Source: JAJTZA01 sp041749815 (GTDB taxonomy: Bacteria > Verrucomicrobiota > Verrucomicrobiia > Chthoniobacterales > Terrimicrobiaceae). From it: DNA of 19,829 bases. The stretch covers positions 1 through 19,829 of the forward strand of contig JBGTAR010000382.1 of assembly GCA_041749815.1 (NCBI GenBank). Reading direction: 5' to 3'. The translations under genes and the position numbers were made by a program. This document shows, in pieces, positions 15,232 to 19,829 of the stretch (positions are counted from its first letter, which is position 1; each line of letters starts with the position of its first letter). The notes beneath the pieces are model-generated. The model was not told where the DNA came from. It saw only the letters and a program-made list of their open reading frames with translations, and did no database searches.

Positions 15232-15633
15232 TCATTCGTCCGGCTGCGTCTTTTTCGAGGTCGCTTCCAGCATCTGGTCGTGTCCCGCTTCCTTGACCCC
15301 TTCTTCGAAAAGCCTCTCCTCAGCGCTGCGGCCTTCGGCATCCTCACCATCGTCGAAATCGACCATGGCCTCATGGCCGGAGGAACCCGGGATCGGATTC
15401 CAGCGATCCGACTCGGGCATCGATTCCAAAAGCGTTTGTTTCGGATCCAGCTTGTTGCCGCCCGTCAATTCCCTGACGGCCTCATCCCAATCGGACTTCG
15501 TCGCCTCATGCAACTGGCGGCCATTGATTAAAGCCAGTTCGGCGGCGCGTTTGCCTATCATTTCGGGGCTGACCGTTCCTACGCCCTCGCCATGGATCAT
15601 AAAGGCTCCCTCATGCAGTGGATTTGTTTTCAT
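15232..15633 (-). CDS. Acidic conserved-looking protein of unknown function
   Basis: A 133-residue soluble, strongly acidic protein that I cannot assign to a family. Visible parts are MKTNPLHEGAFMIHGEGVGTVSPEMI, then a helical block KRAAELALINGRQLHEATKSDWDEAVRELTG (28-58), PESDRWNPIPGSSGHE (73-88) and an acidic tail ending in Lys/Thr/Gln. It has no membrane segment or signal peptide. The ATG at 15631-15633 shares its initiation context (CATTATGAAAACAAA) with the baeRF3 gene. A second ATG at 15598-15600 has GAGGGAG 5 nt upstream and could be the main start, giving 122 residues. It is the first gene of the DUF302-copA operon, 10 nt before DUF302, which makes a metal or general stress role possible. 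Confidence 0.7.
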   Translation of the reverse strand: MKTNPLHEGAFMIHGEGVGTVSPEMIGKRAAELALINGRQLHEATKSDWDEAVRELTGGNKLDPKQTLLESMPESDRWNPIPGSSGHEAMVDFDDGEDAEGRSAEERLFEEGVKEAGHDQMLEATSKKTQPDE

Positions 15634-15668
15634 AATGTTTCAGACGGATTTCGGGTTCCGCAAAGGGA

Positions 15669-15714
15669 ATGATACGAGCCGTCCCCGCATGCCGCTATGG
15701 GGTGAAACCCTGCT
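15669..15714 (-). promoter_or_regulatory. Palindromic-activator promoter of the 133aa-DUF302-copA operon
   Basis: Plus-strand 15697-15714 reads ATGGGGTGAAACCCTGCT. Its gene-proximal half matches the other three copies and its distal half is the weakest. Exactly 22 nt on, the minus strand has TATCAT (15669-15674), the same hexamer as at 12465-12470. The predicted leader is about 29 nt. No -35 consensus is visible. Confidence 0.65.
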
Positions 15715-15786
15715 GCCGACCATCCATGATCGACTCTTGGACAAATCGCCGGAGCTCTAGCCCACAGCGATCAAGCTAGGGAAAAG

Positions 15787-15860
15787 CCCGGGATATCAAC
15801 CCCAGAGGGATGTCCAGAGCGTAGCCCCGGGTGCAGCACAGCGGAACCCGGGTTGAAATA
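15787..15860. repeat. Palindrome-rich intergenic repeat element
   Basis: Three CCCGGG cores occur within 65 nt, one inside the perfect palindrome AACCCGGGTT (15845-15854). The outer arms ATATCAACCC (15793-15802) and GGGTTGAAAT (15850-15859) pair at 9 of 10 positions. This looks like a chromosomal interspersed hairpin repeat. The 15634-16147 gap (514 nt) holds this element, the promoter at 15669-15714, a 113-bp repeat copy and a G-rich hairpin; no protein gene is credible there. Confidence 0.6.
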
Positions 15861-15889
15861 GCCATGGAAAACGGCGGCGAGCGGTGAGC

Positions 15890-16002
15890 ACAGGATTCCC
15901 ATCCAGTTGTCCGGGATATTGCAATTGTCCCCGATCTCCCCCTTCCCCCTCCGGGAAGCCCCTTTGCTAATAGAGGCTCCACAGTTTGACTGTCTCTTTG
16001 AA
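15890..16002 (+). repeat. 113-bp direct repeat, copy 1
   Basis: It begins ACAGGATTCCCATCCAGT and ends TCTTTGAA. Compared with copy 2 (16929-17041), it has equal length and about 7 differences, so roughly 94 percent identity without gaps. Both copies have the same orientation and flank the toxin-antitoxin pair. The short reading frames inside it are low-complexity and are not taken as genes. Confidence 0.85.
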
Positions 16003-16051
16003 TACCGCACCGGCGGGAGCGCGGGGGGGAGGTCGGGGGAGAGGTGCGGTA
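16003..16051 (+). repeat. Inverted repeat with G-rich loop
   Basis: TACCGCACC (16003-16011) and GGTGCGGTA (16043-16051) are perfect 9-bp arms. The 31-nt interior is almost pure purine with several G runs (one of 7), so the loop could also form a G-quadruplex on the plus strand. It directly follows repeat copy 1 and precedes the antitoxin gene by about 100 nt. Confidence 0.5.
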
Positions 16052-16147
16052 GCTCCACGAATTTCTAAATCACCTAACATGAAATTTGACGACGGCGAAA
16101 CTGGCTTCCAGCCTTTACGTTTACCCAAACCCCGCTAGTTTAGGGGT

Positions 16148-16399
16148 GTGAATACGTTGGAAACGGACATCGAAATCGGAGCCGATGGCAGCGTGAAGCT
16201 GCTCTCGCCCCTGCCCGAGTGGCTGAAGCCGGGACGAGTTCATGTTCTCATGACGGTGGAGTCGGTGGAGGAGGAACCGAAGCGCCAAAAATCCACTGGT
16301 AAGCCTGATTTCCTGGCTCGCCAGCAAGCATTGTTCGGGAGCCGGGTGCTACCCGACTCGCAGGCGATTCTGGATGAACTCCGGGCCGACAGCTTCTGA
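16148..16399 (+). CDS. Antitoxin of a VapBC-like toxin-antitoxin pair
   Basis: An 83-residue protein with an N-terminal DIEIGADGSVKLLSPLPEWLKPGRVHVLMTVE, which looks like a small strand-rich DNA-binding or dimerisation fold as in VapB-type antitoxins. Its charged, flexible C-terminal part (SVEEEPKRQKS to ILDELRADSF) would wrap the toxin. The assignment rests mainly on position: its TGA shares one base with the ATG of the PIN toxin. The first start is GTG at 16148, but AGGGG (16142-16146) is only 1 nt away. A TTG at 16157 with AGGGG 10 nt upstream is a fair alternative. It is one of only two plus-strand genes in the window. Confidence 0.7.
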   Translation: MNTLETDIEIGADGSVKLLSPLPEWLKPGRVHVLMTVESVEEEPKRQKSTGKPDFLARQQALFGSRVLPDSQAILDELRADSF

Positions 16400-16830
16400 T
16401 GCGCTACTTCGACACCGGCGTCCTGCTGAAGCTCTATCTCCCGGAACCCCGCGCTGCGGAGGCGGTGGCCTTTGTGAATGCCAGCCCCGGCAAGCCGCCT
16501 GTCAGCGATCTGCACGAACTGGAAATGCGCTCCGCCCTGCGGCAAAAAGCGGGCCGTGGCGAATTGACGGAAACCGAGTGCGACGCATTGATCACCCAAG
16601 TGCAAGCCGACCTCACCGAGGGAGTGATCGAAAGGGTGACGGTTTTGTGGCCGGATGTCTTCGCCACGGCGGAAGCCCTTTCCGCCGCTCACGGGATCGG
16701 AACACTATGCCGCTCGTTGGACTCACTGCATGTCGCTTTGGCGTTGGAACTTGGGGCGACAGAGTTTTGCACCTTCGACCTGCGTCAATCACGCATGGCC
16801 GCCGCCGCAGGATTGAATGTCATTTCCTGA
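16399..16830 (+). CDS. vapC: PIN-domain ribonuclease toxin (VapC-like)
   Basis: A 143-residue PIN-domain protein. The acidic residues that hold the metal are visible as Asp5 in YFDTGVLLKLYLPE, Glu40 or Glu42 in LHELEMRSAL, Asp108 in RSLDSLHVALALELGA, and Asp127 in FCTFDLRQSRMAAAAGL. VapC toxins cleave RNA, often tRNA or rRNA; the target here is unknown. It overlaps the antitoxin gene by one base. The module lies between two 113-bp direct repeats in a gene-poor stretch and runs against the surrounding genes, which fits acquisition as a mobile cassette. Confidence 0.88.
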   Translation: MRYFDTGVLLKLYLPEPRAAEAVAFVNASPGKPPVSDLHELEMRSALRQKAGRGELTETECDALITQVQADLTEGVIERVTVLWPDVFATAEALSAAHGIGTLCRSLDSLHVALALELGATEFCTFDLRQSRMAAAAGLNVIS

Positions 16831-16928
16831 TTTGTCTCCATGAAAAACCGACCGCCTTCGCTTCTTTGTCGGGATCTTTCGACCGAAAATGTTGAAATGC
16901 GTAACCCGACCCCATTCACAAAAACGCA

Positions 16929-17041
16929 ACAGGATTCCCATCCAGTTGTCCGGGATGTTGCAATTGTCCCCGATCTCCCCCTTCCCCCTCCGGGAAGCCG
17001 CTTGGCTAATGGAGGCTCCACAGCTTGTCTGTCACTTTGAA
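16929..17041 (+). repeat. 113-bp direct repeat, copy 2
   Basis: Second copy of the element at 15890-16002, in the same orientation and length with about 7 substitutions. The 16831-17202 gap (372 nt) contains this copy and nothing else I can recognise; the reading frames through it are artefacts of the repeat. Confidence 0.85.
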
Positions 17042-17202
17042 AAGGTGCCCTTGTCGCATCGCTGGGATTTCTGACGGGGATCTTCGCGTCGCGAGATTCA
17101 AGGTTCTACCATCCGCCTCTCCTTGCCCATGTTCTGCGCAAGCGCATCGCCTTTTGTCAGCCGTTTTGAATTTTACAGCACACTAGCTTGATCGCCGCAG
17201 CA

Positions 17203-19356
17203 TTAACCCTTCTTGCGGGTTTTGCTTTTTCCGCCTTTTTCAACAGGAACATCCACGCGGATGGTGGTGGGTTCGCCCGGCGCGGATTCCATTTGGAACA
17301 CGCCGCCCATCATATCGACGCGCTCCCTCATGCCAAGCAGGCCGAGGCGGGTCTTCCTTTTGCCGGAGGAGGCGCTGGCGATGACAAAACCTTCCCCGTC
17401 GTCCTTGATTTCCATGCGGATCACACCGTCAACGAGCCGGATGCTCACTTCCACCTGGCTCGCCTTCGCATGGCGGGCCACGTTGGTGAGCGCCTCTTGG
17501 GCGACGCGGAAAAGCCCCGTTCGCACGGTGTCCGTCGATTGCTCGATGCCGGTGAACACCTTGAGCCTGACACGGACGCCGGTCTCTTCCATGAATTGTT
17601 TGAGGAATCCCTGGAGCGTTGGGATCAGTCCCAGTTCGTCCAGCATGGTCGGGCGCAGTTCCCTTGCGAAGCGATGCACGGTTTCGACCGCCTTTGACAC
17701 CAACTCTTGGGTGCTGGCAACCCTCTTCTGGAGACTCTGAGGATTAGCAACGGCTCCGCTGGACAAGGCAGCCATATCGACATTGATGCCCACCAGGGTC
17801 TGGATGATCACATCATGCAGCTCGCGGCTGATACGCTTCCGCTCGTTCTCCTCGGCAGACAGGAGCCGATGGGAAAGATTCCGCAGCTTCACTTCCTGCC
17901 TGCGGGATTGTTTCAGCAAGCGGCTCTGTTCCAGCCTGGACGAGCGAAGATTCGCCTCCACTGCCTGGCGCCTGACGTTTTGCTCTTTCAGTTTCAGGTT
18001 CGAGGCACTCAGCACCTCCATGCGCCGCCGTGCGGCCTCGGCCTCGGCGCGCTCCGTGATATTTTCGAAAAAGCATACCACGCCGTATTCATCGTTGGGC
18101 AAGGTGACACGTTGGATCTGCCACTCATAAACTTCCTTCACGCCAAGATCCCGGCGTCGCTCGGCAAACGCGTGTGCTCGGTAGGGCTCTCCGGTTTTCA
18201 GCGTGCGCTGGAATTCCCTGACAACTTGATCAGCGACCCGCCTCGGCCAGACGGCCCGTATGATTTCGTGAAAATCCCGACCGATCAGGGGATGGACATT
18301 CTGGAAGACCGGCATTGCCGTCGGGTTGACCTGTTGCATGCGGAAATCGGCACCCACCAAGTAAACGCCGACGGGTGCCTGTTCGATGAGGGAGGTGAAA
18401 AGAATCCCGCTGCGGCGCGATATGTCTTCCGCGATTTTGCGCGCCGTGATGTCGCGGATATTGCACTGGATGAGGGAACGGCTTCCCTCCTGATAGAGAT
18501 TCGCCACCACCTCCACCTCCTGATGCCGCCCGGCCTGGCTTTCCAGCGGCAGATCCTCGTAGGTGACTTCATGGTTTTTTTTCAGATTGCGGAACATTTC
18601 GCGGCTCGCCGCCTCATCCTTGAGCAGGCCGATTTCGAAAAGCTCCTTGCCGATCAGTTGCTCGCGCGGATAGCCCAGCAGCTTGGTCATGAACGGATTC
18701 GCGTCGGTGATCTTGCAGCTTTCGGAATCGATGACCAGGACTCCGTTGTGTGCCGCTTCGAAGAGGCGGCGGTAGCGGATTTCCGAGGCCAGCAGCTGTT
18801 CCTCCGCCTGGGTTCTCTCGGTGATATCCGTCACCACGGCGCTGCATTCCTCTCCGTTGGCCGAGCTCAGCACCTTGATGTTCACAATGCGCGGAGGGGC
18901 ACTTCCGCTGGTGATCACGGTATCGATAGACTGCCTGGACCCTTCCCTGAAAGCCTTCTCAAGGAAGCCTTTGAAAGCCGCCCGCAAGTCCGGCGACAGC
19001 AGGAACGAGAAGGCACGGCCTGCCAATTTCGCGCGATCGATGCCGGCCAGCAGGGAGCCGGTCAGGTTGGCAAGCCGGATGATCCCATCGGGGGCGAGGG
19101 TGAAATAGCCGACCGGCGCGAAATCATAGAGGTCGGTGTATAGGTCGCGTTGTGTCTCCGCATCATCGCGGGCGCGACGGAGCTCCGCGTTCTGCATCTC
19201 CAGCTCGATCTGGTGAACCTCCAGTTCGTGAAGCATACGCCGGATGTCGGCCTCAGAATCGGGAGCGGCGGATTTCGCAGGGTTGTCCTTGGCGTGCCGT
19301 TCGGCGCGGCGGCGCAGGGCGTCGTCCGAGTCCTCGTTGTTTGGCTTGTTCGGCAT
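17203..19356 (-). CDS. Soluble PAS-domain sensor histidine kinase (HisKA_3 type)
   Basis: A 717-residue kinase without membrane segments, so it senses a cytosolic signal. A coiled stretch (36-70) is followed by three PAS domains (about 72-180, 192-310 and 318-436), a second coil (436-500), then the dimerisation box ERKRISRELHDVIIQTLVGI with phospho-acceptor His514. The ATPase part has QEALTNVARHA (Asn625), DDGEGF (652-657) and GLLGMRERV (672-680). This NarX/DegS type signals to LuxR/FixJ-type response regulators. No regulator gene lies downstream; the next feature is the repeat region. It starts 11 nt after the CheB/CheR-PAS gene, so both are co-transcribed. A haem or flavin in the PAS domains cannot be decided from sequence alone. 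Confidence 0.93.
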   Translation of the reverse strand: MPNKPNNEDSDDALRRRAERHAKDNPAKSAAPDSEADIRRMLHELEVHQIELEMQNAELRRARDDAETQRDLYTDLYDFAPVGYFTLAPDGIIRLANLTGSLLAGIDRAKLAGRAFSFLLSPDLRAAFKGFLEKAFREGSRQSIDTVITSGSAPPRIVNIKVLSSANGEECSAVVTDITERTQAEEQLLASEIRYRRLFEAAHNGVLVIDSESCKITDANPFMTKLLGYPREQLIGKELFEIGLLKDEAASREMFRNLKKNHEVTYEDLPLESQAGRHQEVEVVANLYQEGSRSLIQCNIRDITARKIAEDISRRSGILFTSLIEQAPVGVYLVGADFRMQQVNPTAMPVFQNVHPLIGRDFHEIIRAVWPRRVADQVVREFQRTLKTGEPYRAHAFAERRRDLGVKEVYEWQIQRVTLPNDEYGVVCFFENITERAEAEAARRRMEVLSASNLKLKEQNVRRQAVEANLRSSRLEQSRLLKQSRRQEVKLRNLSHRLLSAEENERKRISRELHDVIIQTLVGINVDMAALSSGAVANPQSLQKRVASTQELVSKAVETVHRFARELRPTMLDELGLIPTLQGFLKQFMEETGVRVRLKVFTGIEQSTDTVRTGLFRVAQEALTNVARHAKASQVEVSIRLVDGVIRMEIKDDGEGFVIASASSGKRKTRLGLLGMRERVDMMGGVFQMESAPGEPTTIRVDVPVEKGGKSKTRKKG

Positions 19357-19367
19357 GGAGTGGTGGA

Positions 19368-19829
19368 TCAGGTATTGGCGGATCCCGGCGGTTTGCCATC
19401 GCCTTTCCGCGTCCGCTTGCGTTCCTCCTTCAGGTCCACCCTTGCTTTGTCCAGCTTGGTGGACTGGCCGACCAGGCGCTTTTCGAGAGTGACCTGCATG
19501 CCCTGCAACTTTTCCTCCAGCGTCTTCGCGACACTGATGTCCAAGAATGTGATCACCACGCCATCAATGCGATCGTCCAGCGTGCGGTAGGGGCTGATGC
19601 GCACCGTGAACCAGCGTCCGTCCAGCGTGCTGATCGGTTTCTCGGCGACTCCGAGTTTGCGCAAGACTTCGGTGGCGTCTTCGCTCAGCTCCGGGTAAAG
19701 CAGGTCGGATGCGAGATCGGTGATGGGCCGGCCCACATCGCCCGGAATGAGCGTGATGATCTTCGTGGCCTGCGTGGTGAAGCGGCGGACTTTCAGGTCG
19801 TTGTCGAGAAACAGGGTGGCGATGTCCGT
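19368..19829 (-). CDS. C-terminal part of a CheB/CheR-PAS fusion protein; runs off the window
   Basis: The frame is open from the right window edge to a TGA at 19368-19370, giving about 153 residues. TDIATLFLDNDLKVRRFT, then LIPGDVGRPITDLASDLLYP, then DGRWFTVRISPYRTLDDRID and GVVITFLDIS, is the PAS domain that follows the CheB methylesterase and CheR methyltransferase domains in large chemosensory fusion proteins. It continues into a helical, charged tail (EEKLQGMQVTLEKRL to ERKRTRKGDGKPP). The enzymatic domains would be to the right of the window. It lies 11 nt before the histidine kinase, suggesting one signalling operon. The annotation is by the PAS pattern only. Confidence 0.8.
   Translation of the reverse strand, partial: TDIATLFLDNDLKVRRFTTQATKIITLIPGDVGRPITDLASDLLYPELSEDATEVLRKLGVAEKPISTLDGRWFTVRISPYRTLDDRIDGVVITFLDISVAKTLEEKLQGMQVTLEKRLVGQSTKLDKARVDLKEERKRTRKGDGKPPGSANT

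Noticed and set aside
15776..17021. Short minus-strand frames in both 113-bp repeats with similar products (GLPGGGRGRSGTIA)
   Set aside because: The similarity comes from the repeat itself; the products are low-complexity and without a ribosome site or context.
17707..19143. Long plus-strand reading frame of 478 codons
   Set aside because: It lies wholly inside the histidine kinase gene in antisense; the product has no recognisable domain, while the minus strand shows all kinase motifs.
1..19829. CRISPR array, transposase or integrase genes
   Set aside because: No regularly spaced short repeats and no transposase or integrase motifs were found on either strand.

Overview
The window is a block of bacterial chromosome of moderately high GC. 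Nearly every gene lies on the minus strand, so genes are read from right to left. The only plus-strand genes are a small toxin-antitoxin pair near 16.1-16.8 kb. The gene set (N-type F-ATPase, GH130 protein, PPK2, baeRF3, DUF2254, CheB/CheR-PAS fusion, hybrid-free PAS kinase) and GC-rich palindromic intergenic repeats suggest a free-living Gram-negative bacterium, possibly Verrucomicrobiota. That placement is a tentative inference, and no marker gene in the window settles it.

Layout from right to left. (a) 19829-17203: the C-terminal end of a CheB/CheR-PAS fusion, followed 11 nt later by a soluble three-PAS histidine kinase of the NarX/DegS type (HisKA_3). (b) 17202-15634: a repeat-rich segment with two 113-bp direct repeats on either side of a VapBC-like module. 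(c) 15633-12724: unknown acidic protein, DUF302 protein and CopA copper ATPase, in one operon. (d) 12713-10214: the relic of a phosphoketolase gene, then an aldehyde dehydrogenase-SDR operon. (e) 10213-7592: a regulatory region with an orphan plus-strand terminator and tRNA-like sequence, then a baeRF3-HPF-PPK2 operon. (f) 7448-5321: a DUF1451 zinc-ribbon gene, a 3' relic of a second PPK2 gene, and a DUF2254 membrane protein. (g) 5200-2877: an ATGA-coupled operon of SpoIIAA/STAS-like protein, class I fructose-bisphosphate aldolase and histidine phosphatase. (h) 2664-1: SDR, GH130-type glycoside phosphorylase and the start of an alternative (N-type) F1F0 ATPase beta subunit.

The most notable observation is a promoter design shared by four separate transcription units (5155-5200, 7403-7448, 12465-12510, 15669-15714). 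Each has an 18-bp near-palindrome of the type ATGGGGTGttCACCCCAT, then exactly 22 nt, then a -10 hexamer (TAAATT, TATTTT, TATCAT, TATCAT) facing the minus-strand gene, with no recognisable -35. This places the palindrome at about -43, the position of a class II activator. It ties together the STAS-aldolase-phosphatase, DUF1451, aldehyde dehydrogenase-SDR and 133aa-DUF302-CopA units as one local regulon. The nearby histidine kinase belongs to the class that partners with LuxR/FixJ-type regulators, so such a regulator is a candidate, although none is in the window.

Taken together, the genes look like an energy-stress or dormancy island: polyphosphate-driven nucleotide phosphorylation, ribosome hibernation or rescue, a short piece of glycolysis, aldehyde detoxification, copper export and an auxiliary ion-translocating ATPase. 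Two decayed genes (phosphoketolase 5' part, PPK2 3' part) show that the island has been losing or reshuffling members.
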